The notes below the pieces were generated by a model that did not search any database, was not told the DNA's origin, and was given only the letters and a program-made list of their open reading frames with translations. From positions 1,736,001 through 1,800,000 of the forward strand of contig NZ_BLAV01000001.1 of assembly GCF_009617875.1 (NCBI RefSeq): 64,000 nt of DNA. Direction: 5' to 3'. The translations under genes and the position numbers were made by a program. Shown here piece by piece: positions 50,421 to 59,748 of the stretch; within the stretch, counting starts at the first letter, position 1; each line of letters opens with the position of its first letter. This DNA comes from Prolixibacter sp. NT017 (lineage in GTDB: Bacteria > Bacteroidota > Bacteroidia > Bacteroidales > Prolixibacteraceae).

Positions 50421-50446
50421 AGGGCGGATTGATGCCGTCCCTTTTT
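50421..50446 (+). terminator. Terminator of the VTC operon
   Basis: AGGGCGG-ATTGATG-CCGTCCCT with a one-base bulge, followed by five T. The rest of the gap to 50877 is AT-rich and shows no gene. Confidence 0.7.
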
Positions 50447-50877
50447 GAATCTTCAGTTATTAATTCTCTTATTTATGTAACCATTTTAAGTTGATGACAT
50501 GCAATAAGATATGTCATAATATGTTTGTTGTTCTGATTTCGTTGAGCTGGTTTGAGGACAAGCTAAATATTGTTAAATATAGCGTTGATTTTCAACCAGA
50601 TTTAGTCGGTTTTCGTTTAGAAAATAGAAGGTTGGGAAAACAAATGTTTACTGGGAAGACTTCTCGTTGTCGACGTGCTATGGTAAACTGAACAACCTGA
50701 AAAACCAAAGGATTGAAATGAATAAAGCATGTTTTCTTTCTTCGTTTTCAGTTGATTTTCATAATGTATTTTGTTAAATTTATAGTAGCCGCAGGGCAAA
50801 GCCAAAAGCAACGTTCTTCACTTTTGTCGAAAGCCAGTTGCGGCCATTCAAGTTCGTAAACTCTAAATTCTAAAGCT

Positions 50878-52008
50878 ATGACTGATAAGTTAGTTACCGT
50901 TGCCCGTTTTAGCTATCTGCACCGCGCTTACCTGATGAAAGGTTGGCTCGATTCGGCCGGTATCGAAAGCTGCATCCTGAACCAGGGATTACGATATGCT
51001 ATCCGATCCGAAGCCCAGAACCGGGTTGAACTTCAGGTAAGAGAAGGAGATGTGGAGAAAGCTTTGGAAATCATCGACCAGGTAAACGAAAAGTACGGGC
51101 CCGAATTTCAGGAACCCGATGATATGGTTTCTGCCATCCGGAGGATTCTGGTACCGATAGATTTTTCCTCTTTCGCGCTCAATGCCGCAAAATATGCCGT
51201 TCATGTTGCCAAACAAAAGAAAGCCGAGCTGGTGTTGGTTCACGCCTTCTTCAACCCGATTGTTAGTCCGTGGGGATATGACAATACATACATCTATCCG
51301 AGTAGTGTGACCGATGCACTTCATGAAATCGAAGAACATGCTACGAGGGGAATGACCAAGTTTGTGAGTGACCTCCGGGCTTACATGGAAGAAAAAGATT
51401 TGTTGGACATCACCCTGACCACAAGGCTGGTCGGAGGAATTGCTGAAGAGACCATTTTGGAACTGGCTGACAGCGAGAACTTCGATCTGATCATTCTGGG
51501 GGCCAAAGGAAAATCACGGTCCGACTATTGGTACGGTAGTGTAACAGCCAAGATTATTCAGAAAGCTAAAATCCCGGTTTTGGCTATTCCGGAAAAATCA
51601 ACTTACAAGGATGAGATGTTCAAGCGCATCATGTATGCGACCAACTTTGACAAATCGGATGGTCCGGCGATACGGATGTTGCTGAATATTGCCCGCCCGC
51701 TCGATGTTCATGTGCACGTGGTACACATCGATACATCTGGTGAGAACCCATTTGCCAATTACGATTTAAATCATTTCAAAGAGAAATATGCCGGGATTCC
51801 CGAAGACGTCCCGATGGATTTCGACATGATCAAAAATGACAACCAGGTGAAGGGAATCGAGCAATATATCAAGGACAAAGAGATTGATATTATCTCACTT
51901 ACTACGCATAAGCGGAATTTGATTACGTCTATCCTGAAACCCAGTGTGGCTCGCGAACTGCTGTTTCATACAACGATTCCGCTTTTGGTTTTTCATTCGA
52001 AGGATTGA
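50878..52008 (+). CDS. Tandem universal stress protein with N-terminal DUF2007-like domain
   Basis: The 376-residue protein has a short N-terminal signal-transducing domain (VTVARFSYLHRAYLMKGWLD; VEKALEIIDQ, about 1-70), then two UspA domains (about 85-235 and 240-376): RRILVPIDFSSFALNAAKYA, LIILGAKGKSRSDYWYGSVT with the ATP-loop pattern, then MYATNFDKSDGPAIRML. Usp proteins bind ATP or AMP and act in stress survival. Monocistronic, with a terminator 45 bp downstream. Confidence 0.9.
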   Translation: MTDKLVTVARFSYLHRAYLMKGWLDSAGIESCILNQGLRYAIRSEAQNRVELQVREGDVEKALEIIDQVNEKYGPEFQEPDDMVSAIRRILVPIDFSSFALNAAKYAVHVAKQKKAELVLVHAFFNPIVSPWGYDNTYIYPSSVTDALHEIEEHATRGMTKFVSDLRAYMEEKDLLDITLTTRLVGGIAEETILELADSENFDLIILGAKGKSRSDYWYGSVTAKIIQKAKIPVLAIPEKSTYKDEMFKRIMYATNFDKSDGPAIRMLLNIARPLDVHVHVVHIDTSGENPFANYDLNHFKEKYAGIPEDVPMDFDMIKNDNQVKGIEQYIKDKEIDIISLTTHKRNLITSILKPSVARELLFHTTIPLLVFHSKD

Positions 52009-52052
52009 ATTGAAATATAGTAAATTACATGTTTGATTTGAATTGATACTTA

Positions 52053-52080
52053 AGGGCTGCGGAGATTGTGGCCCTTTTTT
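52053..52080 (+). terminator. Terminator of the usp gene
   Basis: AAGGGC-TGCGGAGATTGTG-GCCCTT with a run of six T following; short stem but a good U-tract. Confidence 0.75.
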
Positions 52081-52083
52081 ATG

Positions 52084-52112
52084 TTTGGAATGATGGTTTG
52101 TTGTTATTTTTG
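52084..52112 (+). promoter_or_regulatory. Promoter of the VWA membrane-protein gene
   Basis: TTTG (52084-52087), 17 bp, TATTTTTG (52105-52112) fits the Bacteroidota -33/-7 consensus. Predicted transcription start is near 52119, just before the TTG or GTG start codon. Confidence 0.7.
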
Positions 52113-52127
52113 TGTCTTAACGAATGA

Positions 52128-54221
52128 TTGACAGGTGTGATTTTCTCTACAGCATATCCCGAAATATTCATCCTTCTTTGCCTGGCTTTTGCCTGGTTTC
52201 TGATGCGTTTGCTCTACCGTCATGCTTCTGCGTTTGAAAATCTGGGGCGTTGGCAACTATGGACATTAAAGGGCTTACGGTTTGCTGTACTTTTCCTGAT
52301 GACTGTGTTGCTGCTTTCGCCTGTTGTTAAGTTGAAGAAAAAGATAAAGAACAAACCAGTAGTTCTGGTGCTGCAGGATAATTCCTCTTCCATGCTCAAT
52401 CATCCCGATTCGCTGAAGATTCGCTCCACGCTGGATTCACTGAAAACGCAAATTGCTTCTAATCTTTCGGGCTTAGCGAATTTGAAATGGTTCCTGTTTG
52501 CCGATTCTGTTCAGGAGGGGACTGCTCCGGATTACAAAGGTAATTTGTCTGATTATTCAGATGCTATTCAGTCGGTTGCGGCGCAGCATGGCTACGAAAA
52601 ACCGACTGCTATACTGATTGTTGGTGACGGAATTTACAACGCCGGACAAAATCCGGTGAACACTGTAAGGACGCTGGGATATCCTGTTTATTCGGTTATC
52701 GAAGGTGATACAACAGTACACAGCGACATTCGCATCAGCCAGGTGCGGGCGAATACAACGGCCTTTCCGGGGAAGGCATTTCCGGTAGAGATAGAGATAA
52801 CCGGAAACGGATTGAAATCGGGGCAAACCCGCATTTCTATTACCCACGATGGAAAGGTGATTGAACAACGAACCGTTCCAATTACGGAAGCATCTGTTTT
52901 TCGTAGGGAATCCTTTCGGCTGAAAAGTGAAAAGCCGGGATTGCAACATTATAAAATTCAGTTAAGCCCTGTTTCAGGAGAGCAGAATACTGCTAACAAT
53001 ACTCGCGTACTCACGGTTGATGTATTGAACAGCCAGCGAAAAATATTGATATTGGCTGGGGCGCCACATCCCGATATCGGTGCGCTTACAGAGGCTTTGG
53101 AGTCTGATCCACAGTTCAAGGTTGTGGTCGCTCCGTTTGGCCATTTTGATGACTATTCTCCGGAGAAATTTAATTTACTTATATTTTATCAGGTTCCTGA
53201 ATCAAAAGGTGTTGGCGTATCTGACTTAAAGAGATTTATCGATTCCAGAACTTCCCGCTGGTATTTTCTGGGAGCACAAAGCAGTATTTCGGCTTTTAAT
53301 AAGTTAAATGCTGGTATGAAAATTGTTAGTGAGAATAAGCAGCTGACAGATGTCCAGATGAAGGTTAATCCCGGCTTTGGGTTATTTCATCCCGATATAC
53401 GACTGAACGATTGGTTGGGCGCACAAACGCCTCTGGTTATCCCGGAAGGGAAGGTCGAAACAGAGCCTTTTATGGAAACGCTGCTTTACCAATCGGGAAG
53501 TGGAGAGGAGAAACCGGCCATGATCATGGGTGAGCAGAATGGTGTTAAAAAAGCTGTTTTTGATGGAGAAGGAATCTGGAGGTGGCGTATCTCGGCGCGG
53601 TCAGTCGACGGAGATAAAGCTCTTTTTAATGATTGGATTGTTAATACGGCACGGTATCTGGCGTTAAAGCGAAATGAAGATCAGTTCAATGTTCACTTTA
53701 ACCGAATGGTACAGGCCAACGAAGCGGTTCATTTTTCGGTTACGTTGTTTAATGCCATATACGAACCGGTTCATAATTCGGCGGTTACACTGGATTTGAC
53801 AGATGCTTCCGGCAAGCTGTTTCACTATGTTTTCACGGAAGGTAATGACGGTTATGAGTTGAATGCCGGCCATTTGCCACCGGGAAATTATCATTTTTCT
53901 GCTGCCGCGAAGGTCGGAGCTGACTCGTTGAAAGAATCCGGTAACTTTGAGGTGATGGCTGCTCAAACGGAGATGTTGGAAACAAGAGCCAATCAGCAAA
54001 TGATGACGGCTGTAGCGCAGTATTCGGGAGGCAAAGCATATTTTGCCAATCAATTGGAACAGTTATTCCCGGATTTGAAAAAGCAGCTACTGCAGAGCGG
54101 AAGTGAGCAAACAGAAGAGGTGGTGATGATGGATGCTATCCGGTATGAGTTTGTTCTGTTTCTTTTAATCGCCCTGTTGGCTGTTGAATGGTTTTTGCGT
54201 CGTTACTGGGGCGGTTATTGA
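52128..54221 (+). CDS. VWA-like membrane protein
   Basis: The 697-residue protein has two N-terminal helices (IFILLCLAFAWFLMRLLYRH; LKGLRFAVLFLMTVLLLSPV), a VWA-like domain with the MIDAS-type VLVLQDNSSSML, beta-sandwich regions and one C-terminal helix (FVLFLLIALLAVEWFLRRYW). This resembles Bat-type or glutamine-amidotransferase-like membrane VWA proteins of Bacteroidota. The start codon is a TTG at 52128 or GTG at 52137; there is no early ATG. Function unknown, possibly envelope stress. Confidence 0.8.
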   Translation: MTGVIFSTAYPEIFILLCLAFAWFLMRLLYRHASAFENLGRWQLWTLKGLRFAVLFLMTVLLLSPVVKLKKKIKNKPVVLVLQDNSSSMLNHPDSLKIRSTLDSLKTQIASNLSGLANLKWFLFADSVQEGTAPDYKGNLSDYSDAIQSVAAQHGYEKPTAILIVGDGIYNAGQNPVNTVRTLGYPVYSVIEGDTTVHSDIRISQVRANTTAFPGKAFPVEIEITGNGLKSGQTRISITHDGKVIEQRTVPITEASVFRRESFRLKSEKPGLQHYKIQLSPVSGEQNTANNTRVLTVDVLNSQRKILILAGAPHPDIGALTEALESDPQFKVVVAPFGHFDDYSPEKFNLLIFYQVPESKGVGVSDLKRFIDSRTSRWYFLGAQSSISAFNKLNAGMKIVSENKQLTDVQMKVNPGFGLFHPDIRLNDWLGAQTPLVIPEGKVETEPFMETLLYQSGSGEEKPAMIMGEQNGVKKAVFDGEGIWRWRISARSVDGDKALFNDWIVNTARYLALKRNEDQFNVHFNRMVQANEAVHFSVTLFNAIYEPVHNSAVTLDLTDASGKLFHYVFTEGNDGYELNAGHLPPGNYHFSAAAKVGADSLKESGNFEVMAAQTEMLETRANQQMMTAVAQYSGGKAYFANQLEQLFPDLKKQLLQSGSEQTEEVVMMDAIRYEFVLFLLIALLAVEWFLRRYWGGY

Positions 54222-54348
54222 TGAAAAAGCAGTTTTCATCAGGTAATGAATGTATTGAATTAGTTGTTTTGTTGATTTGGATAAATGCCTTGTATATTAG
54301 TTGAATATAGAATATTTGAAATTTTAAGAATTCTCGAATAGGTTGCAA

Positions 54349-55416
54349 ATGAATAGAGTCCGTATCGTATTTTATTTTCTTTTCATGCTGGCAGGTGTTT
54401 CCCTGCTTGGTGGTTGTTCGGCAGTTCGCACGATCAATATTCAGTTGTTGCAGCCGCCGCCTACTTTTGTTTCTGATTCTGTTCAGAGCCTGACGGTTTT
54501 CAACCGGAGTATGACGCCGGACTTTAAGAACTGGGATCGCGATTCCCTGGAGCAATTGCTGGCCAATCGGCATTTAGAACTGGACACGACCCTTCGTGAC
54601 AGTATTGCGGCTGACACAGTGATTCAGGTCGCAGCGCATCAGCTTTTCAATTCAGGCCGGTTCGACGTGGTGATTCCCAAAGAGAGTAACTTGACGAATT
54701 ACCTTCCGGCGACGATTAGTCCGGAACCGTTGGATTGGAATTTCGTGGCAACGATGTGTCAAAACTTCAATACCGATGCACTTTTAGTATTGGAAAGCTT
54801 TAACGAGGAAGTGAATACGGATTTTGATAGTGGTTATGAGCAAGATTTTTCGGGAAACATGGTAGAGACCTATTACGGAGCTTTGGACCTAACTTATCAT
54901 TCCCGATGGAGACTTTATGATCCGAAACACCGCGAAAGAATCAGGACTTTCGACGTCACGGATACGATTTTTTGGGACTCATACGGATATACTGCGGAGG
55001 AGATGTATTACAAGCTGCCGTCCATTAAGGAAGCTCTGATCGAGGGAGGAGTAGTAACGGGGCAAGATTTGGCAAAAAAGATTGCGCCTCAATGGAAAGA
55101 TGCCCGCAGGCGTTTGTTTACGACCGGCAAAAAAGATATCGATAAGGCCATACCGTTGGCAGAAAAGGGAGATTGGGAAGCCGCTCAAAAGATTTGGGAG
55201 CAGTATGCTGATGAGGGGGCGAAGGGCAGAAGGAGTAAAGTGGAGTTTAACCTGGCATTGGCTAACGAAATGAACGGCCATATCGAAAAAGCAATCGAAT
55301 GGGGTGTTAAGTCGTACAAGACTTATTACCGGCATCAAACTGACGAATACCTGAGAATACTGGATAAACGAAGAAAATTACTGAACAAGATCGACGAAGA
55401 GAAGGAGACCGATTAG
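54349..55416 (+). CDS. DUF6340-family lipoprotein, copy 1
   Basis: From the ATG at 54349 (MNRVRIVFYFLFMLAG) the protein has 355 residues, with lipobox LLGGCSAV. It contains the family pattern VQSLTVFNRS, GRFDVVIP, a Tyr/Trp-rich middle and a C-terminal TPR-like segment (KDIDKAIPLAEKGDWEAAQK; EFNLALANEMNGHIEKAIEW). DUF6340 proteins are Bacteroidota outer-envelope lipoproteins of unknown function. It is the first of three tandem paralogues. Confidence 0.82.
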   Translation: MNRVRIVFYFLFMLAGVSLLGGCSAVRTINIQLLQPPPTFVSDSVQSLTVFNRSMTPDFKNWDRDSLEQLLANRHLELDTTLRDSIAADTVIQVAAHQLFNSGRFDVVIPKESNLTNYLPATISPEPLDWNFVATMCQNFNTDALLVLESFNEEVNTDFDSGYEQDFSGNMVETYYGALDLTYHSRWRLYDPKHRERIRTFDVTDTIFWDSYGYTAEEMYYKLPSIKEALIEGGVVTGQDLAKKIAPQWKDARRRLFTTGKKDIDKAIPLAEKGDWEAAQKIWEQYADEGAKGRRSKVEFNLALANEMNGHIEKAIEWGVKSYKTYYRHQTDEYLRILDKRRKLLNKIDEEKETD

Positions 55417-55469
55417 TTGTCGGTCAGGTAGGGGGCTCATCTCGCCGGTCAAAATAAATACCTTGAATC

Positions 55470-56504
55470 ATGAAAACATGTCGGTTTATTTTGGCGATAA
55501 TGGCCAGTGCGCTGATTTTTGCTTCATGCACTACCACGCAATCGGTTCCTATTGAAGTGTTGAAATCAGGTAAGGTTAACTTGCTTGCCCAAAAGCGGAA
55601 TTTGGCGTTTTTAGTCCGAAATTTTAAATATAACGTCGATACACTGGGGAATTACTTCAGTTACAATTATAAGCTAAAAAAAGCTCCTGAAAAGGAAAAT
55701 GGAGGGCTGGATAGCCTGGCAGTCCAGTCGGCATTGGGTCGTCTTCAGAAGAAATTGCTGGCAACCGGTCGCTACGATACGATTGTGACTTATCCTTTCA
55801 ATGCAATTCGACCACATCGCGGTAAGCATGTTTTGCCGCTCTCTCCGGGCTTCGTTACCAAAGTTTGCCAGGAAAGCCACGTTGACGGCTTGGTGGCGTT
55901 AGAAATGCTCAGCTACTTCTATTCCAAAACAACACCCGACATGAGAGATCAATCGGGCGAATCCACTGTGAAAATCAACGCACTTTGGGCTCTTTACCTA
56001 CCGGGAAAAGAAAAACCCGTCGACCATTTTGGCTATACAGACCAGTTGGTTTGGGACCGGTATAACCAGGACGGCGTTCTTGATTTGAGTAAGAAAATCC
56101 CTGACCGGACAGCGGCGGTGGAAATGGCAGCCCAAATTGCCGGAGAACAATACGCCCGTCATATGGGGCCTTTCTGGGCGACAGCGAACCGGAGGATTAT
56201 TACACCTTCGGTCGATGAATGGAAGAAAGCGACGCAAATGGCGCAACATAACCAATGGGAGGAAGCCGCTGCCATTTGGAATAAGCTGGCTTCGGTTTCC
56301 AACGAGAGGAACCGTGGTATCGCGGAACTTAATCTGGCAGTTGCATCTGAAATGATGAACCAAATTGATTTAGCGGTCAGCTGGGCATCAAAGGCAGTGA
56401 AATTAATGGACGGAAAACGGTACGGGCCAGTTGCCGGACAATATCTGGCGATTTTGATGGCTCGCCAAAAACAAATTTCAAGACTAAACCAACAAATAAA
56501 ATAA
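55470..56504 (+). CDS. DUF6340-family lipoprotein, copy 2
   Basis: The 344-residue protein has a lipoprotein signal (MKTCRFILAIMASALIFASC) with the lipid Cys at 20. It shares the family arrangement: NLAFLVRNFKYN, GRYDTIVTYP, VDGLVALEML, and a C-terminal WKKATQMAQHNQWEEAAAIW / AELNLAVASEMMNQIDLAVSW repeat. It is 53 bp downstream of copy 1 and overlaps copy 3 by one base. Confidence 0.82.
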   Translation: MKTCRFILAIMASALIFASCTTTQSVPIEVLKSGKVNLLAQKRNLAFLVRNFKYNVDTLGNYFSYNYKLKKAPEKENGGLDSLAVQSALGRLQKKLLATGRYDTIVTYPFNAIRPHRGKHVLPLSPGFVTKVCQESHVDGLVALEMLSYFYSKTTPDMRDQSGESTVKINALWALYLPGKEKPVDHFGYTDQLVWDRYNQDGVLDLSKKIPDRTAAVEMAAQIAGEQYARHMGPFWATANRRIITPSVDEWKKATQMAQHNQWEEAAAIWNKLASVSNERNRGIAELNLAVASEMMNQIDLAVSWASKAVKLMDGKRYGPVAGQYLAILMARQKQISRLNQQIK

Positions 56505-57505
56505 TGACCACTAAAAGTCTACTAACTAGTCTGTTGATTCTATTTTTTCTTTCGGGATGTTATACCACAAATAATTTTGGTTTTGTCGACATGCAGGTGA
56601 TGGAACCGGCTACAGTTTCCTTGCCTGACAGCATCGTGGACCTGGCTATTGTTGACTTTCACCGAACTCAGAAAGCAGATGAAACTGACCTCAAAACGAA
56701 TGCAGACAGCATTGTAGACCGATATGCTGCAGAAACCTTAAAAGGATTTAAATCACAGACAGATAGTGTTCGGTATTTTAACCATGTTGAAGTAGTTTCC
56801 AACGGGCTAGACATTATGCCGAAAGGACTGTTGCTGCCCGATTCCATATTGCGTCAAAAGTTGTCGGCCTATTGTGACTCGCTTGGAGTCCAGACTTTGG
56901 TTGCACTTGATACTGTTTGGTTAAGCGATAACAGTAAAAAGACTCAGTTGGTAAAAAAGGTTGTTCTCGGCTCCCGCTGGGGTTTCTTCAACGCTCTTGG
57001 AGATTCAAAGACCTATTGGAAAATCTATACGGATACCATGCTTTGGATTCCCAACCGGACAGAGTCGATTGCTTATGAGAAAAATAACCGGTATCCAAAG
57101 ACCTTTGTGGATGTACTTGACACTTACGGTGAAAACAACGGTACCAGGGTAGCAATGCTGTTTGTACCTTCCTGGAAATGGACTGACCGGTTGATTTATT
57201 ATTCGGGAAACGATGAAATGAAGAAGGCTGATACTCTGGCAACGAAAAATCAGTGGAAAGAAGCTGCTGAAATCTGGACTAAAATGTCGAAGAGTGACAA
57301 TAAAAATATCCGGGCGAAAGCAACTTTCAATATGGCTTTGGCGTGTGAAATGCTGGGGCATATTGAACTGGCGCTTGAGTGGGTTTCCAAATCATATCAC
57401 GTGTACGACAATGAGGACCACAAACAGAAGTGCATGGACTATATCAATATCCTCGCCACACGCCTGCAGCAAGAGCGAAAGCTGAAAAAACAGTTTGGTG
57501 GTTGA
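56504..57505 (+). CDS. DUF6340-family lipoprotein, copy 3
   Basis: The 333-residue protein has a lipoprotein signal (MTTKSLLTSLLILFFLSGC). It keeps VDLAIVDFHR, VQTLVALDTVW, and the C-terminal MKKADTLATKNQWKEAAEIW / ATFNMALACEMLGHIELALEW segment. It starts in the stop codon of copy 2 (TAATG), so translation is coupled. The three copies are diverged, indicating an old duplication. Confidence 0.82.
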   Translation: MTTKSLLTSLLILFFLSGCYTTNNFGFVDMQVMEPATVSLPDSIVDLAIVDFHRTQKADETDLKTNADSIVDRYAAETLKGFKSQTDSVRYFNHVEVVSNGLDIMPKGLLLPDSILRQKLSAYCDSLGVQTLVALDTVWLSDNSKKTQLVKKVVLGSRWGFFNALGDSKTYWKIYTDTMLWIPNRTESIAYEKNNRYPKTFVDVLDTYGENNGTRVAMLFVPSWKWTDRLIYYSGNDEMKKADTLATKNQWKEAAEIWTKMSKSDNKNIRAKATFNMALACEMLGHIELALEWVSKSYHVYDNEDHKQKCMDYINILATRLQQERKLKKQFGG

Positions 57506-57570
57506 TGTCTGGTTGCGGTGGAAGGTGATATTTTGTACATTCGCTCCGCACAAATTAATTCTCGCGACTG

Positions 57571-58800
57571 ATGCATAATTCTGTCTATTACATCATATTG
57601 ATAATCATTGTTCTGGATTTTCTATTTGAACGTTATCTTGAATATTTGAATTCAAATTCCTTGTCGGTTCAACTTCCCGATCAACTGAAAGGAATTTACA
57701 ATGAAGAGCAATATGCCCGTTCGCAGGAATATGAAAAGGTAAAAAGTCGCTTTTCACTGATTACTGCCTCCCTGAGTTTTCTGGTTATTATCTTAATGTT
57801 TGCCCTGGGTGGTTTTGGCTGGCTCGATAATTATTTACGCGAATGGACCAATAGTCCAATCTGGCTGGGACTGTTGTTTTTCGGCGTTATTGGCTTGGCT
57901 TCCGACATCCTTACTTTGCCATTTGGTTGGTACAGCACCTTTGTTATCGAGGAACGGTTCGGTTTTAATAAAACTACCGTGAAGACTTTCATTTTCGATC
58001 ACATCAAAAGTTTGTTGCTTGCGGCAGTGATCGGTGGTGGTTTATTGGCTCTGGTGATTTGGATATATGAGCAGACGCAGGGAATGTTCTGGGTTTACAC
58101 TTTAATTGTCATTACGACTTTCTCGCTGTTTATGACCATGTTCTATTCGACATTGATAGTTCCACTTTTCAATAAACAGAAACCACTGCAAGACGGTGAG
58201 TTACGTGATGCTATTCAACGCTTTTCTGAAAGAGCTGGATTCAAACTGGACAACATTTTTGTTATCGATGGTTCCAAACGCTCGACGAAAGCCAATGCTT
58301 ATTTTACAGGTTTTGGTGCGAAGAAACGAATTGTGCTTTACGATACGTTGATGGATGAAATGGAAAACGAAGAGATTGTAGCTGTTTTAGCTCACGAAAT
58401 TGGCCACTACAAGAAGAAGCACATTGTTTCCGGCCTTCTGTTGTCGTTGCTGAATACGGCGGTCATGCTATATATTTTCTCTTTGGTTGTCGGGCGACCA
58501 GAACCTGCGTTAGCGTTAGGTGCTCATCAGGCGAGCTTTCATGTTGGTTTGGTCGCTTTTGGAATCTTGTATACGCCGCTTTCTTTCCTTATCGGGATGG
58601 GGATGAATGTCTTTTCCCGGAAAAATGAGTACCAGGCCGATAGTTTCGCTGCCAGTTATGGACTGGCTGAAGCGTTGGGGAATTCGTTGAAAAAGCTTTC
58701 GGTGAAAAACCTGAGTAATCTGACGCCACACAAAGCGTATGTCTTTTTCCATTACTCGCATCCACCTTTGCTGGCTCGTTTGAAGAATCTGAAAAAGTAG
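57571..58800 (+). CDS. M48-family (Ste24-like) membrane zinc peptidase
   Basis: The 409-residue protein has several helices and the zinc motif VLAHEIGHYKKKH (HExxH), with the third ligand region EYQADSFAASYG. The N-terminal family domain (FLFERYLEYLNSNSLSVQLP) matches Ste24/CAAX prenyl protease 1 proteins, which in bacteria take part in membrane protein quality control. It lies 65 bp after the DUF6340 genes and may be read from the same transcript; it is convergent with the GH16 gene. Confidence 0.93.
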   Translation: MHNSVYYIILIIIVLDFLFERYLEYLNSNSLSVQLPDQLKGIYNEEQYARSQEYEKVKSRFSLITASLSFLVIILMFALGGFGWLDNYLREWTNSPIWLGLLFFGVIGLASDILTLPFGWYSTFVIEERFGFNKTTVKTFIFDHIKSLLLAAVIGGGLLALVIWIYEQTQGMFWVYTLIVITTFSLFMTMFYSTLIVPLFNKQKPLQDGELRDAIQRFSERAGFKLDNIFVIDGSKRSTKANAYFTGFGAKKRIVLYDTLMDEMENEEIVAVLAHEIGHYKKKHIVSGLLLSLLNTAVMLYIFSLVVGRPEPALALGAHQASFHVGLVAFGILYTPLSFLIGMGMNVFSRKNEYQADSFAASYGLAEALGNSLKKLSVKNLSNLTPHKAYVFFHYSHPPLLARLKNLKK

Positions 58801-58809
58801 CTGGTGTTT

Positions 58810-59586
58810 TTATTCCTTCCACTGGTAAATCCGCACGTAGTCAATTTGGTATTCGGCCGGGAAAATCGAATCGTCGACTCCTTGCTGACCGCCCCACGAA
58901 CCGCCAATGGCCAGGTTGATGAGTAAGAATTGCGGTTTGTTGAACGGCCAGGCGCCTTCACCTTCACCATTGTCCTTGCAGGTAAAATAGGGCACTCCTT
59001 CTATCGAGAAGATGAGTTGGTCGTGGTACCAGTCAACGCCAAATACGTGAAATTCTTCTGATAGATGTTCATGGCAGATTTTGTCACCCCTTCCGGTTCC
59101 CAGATTGTGATTATAATCGCGGGTGTGAACATTGGCATAAATGGTATCGGGATTGAAGCCGACATATTCCATGATGTCGATTTCACCACAGGCAGGCCAG
59201 CCTATGCTGTCAATATTACTTCCAAGTGTCCAGATGGCAGGCCACACTCCGCGCCCTTTCGGAAGGCGGGCCCGTACTTCAATTCTTCCGTAAGTAAAGT
59301 TGAAAGTTTTCTTCGTGTTTAAACTGGCCGAAGTGTATTCAGCACCTTCATAGGGTTCCTTCCTTGCTGTAATAATTAGTTTGCCGTCTTCCACGCGCGC
59401 ATTCTCCAGTCTATGGTCTGTGTAGTATTGTGCTTCGTTGTTTCGAACAAATCCTGTTTCATAATTCCATTTGGTGGAGTCGGGAAGTCCTTCATAGTCA
59501 AATTCGTCAGACCAGACTAATTGTAATTCTTGTGCATTGATAATCAACGGAAAACAGCATAAGAGTAAAGCAAGGAAGCATTTCAT
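58810..59586 (-). CDS. Secreted GH16 beta-glucanase (laminarinase-like)
   Basis: The 258-residue enzyme has a signal peptide (MKCFLALLLCCFPLIINAQ) and the GH16 core: LVWSDEFDYEGLPDSTKWNY, WPAIWTLG, and the catalytic GEIDIMEYVG (E-x-D-x-x-E), then HVFGVDWYHDQLIFSIEG and WPFNKPQFLLINLAIGG. It probably cleaves beta-1,3- or mixed-linkage glucans such as laminarin. No other carbohydrate-active gene is nearby, so it is not in a typical PUL. Confidence 0.92.
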   Translation of the reverse strand: MKCFLALLLCCFPLIINAQELQLVWSDEFDYEGLPDSTKWNYETGFVRNNEAQYYTDHRLENARVEDGKLIITARKEPYEGAEYTSASLNTKKTFNFTYGRIEVRARLPKGRGVWPAIWTLGSNIDSIGWPACGEIDIMEYVGFNPDTIYANVHTRDYNHNLGTGRGDKICHEHLSEEFHVFGVDWYHDQLIFSIEGVPYFTCKDNGEGEGAWPFNKPQFLLINLAIGGSWGGQQGVDDSIFPAEYQIDYVRIYQWKE

Positions 59587-59676
59587 AACAGTTGGTTTCG
59601 TTTGGGTTTATCCAAAAATAGTGATTTGCTTGATTAATATTTAGTTATATAGAGGTTTTCTTTTGGGAAAATTAAA

Positions 59677-59716
59677 ATCCCGACAGATGCTTCTACGAGA
59701 AACATACTGCCGGGAT
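59677..59716 (-). terminator. Terminator of the Spy-like gene
   Basis: ATCCCG-A-CAG and CTG-C-CGGGAT form a stem with one mismatch and a large loop; on the minus strand it is followed by ATTTTAATTTT. It lies 32 bp after the stop at 59749. Confidence 0.75.
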
Positions 59717-59748
59717 GTACAACCAGTGGCCGGAATCATTGTCTCATT

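Noticed and set aside
50491..50691. Plus-strand frame of 66 codons between DUF2490 and usp genes
   Set aside because: Composition like non-coding AT-rich DNA and no start signal.
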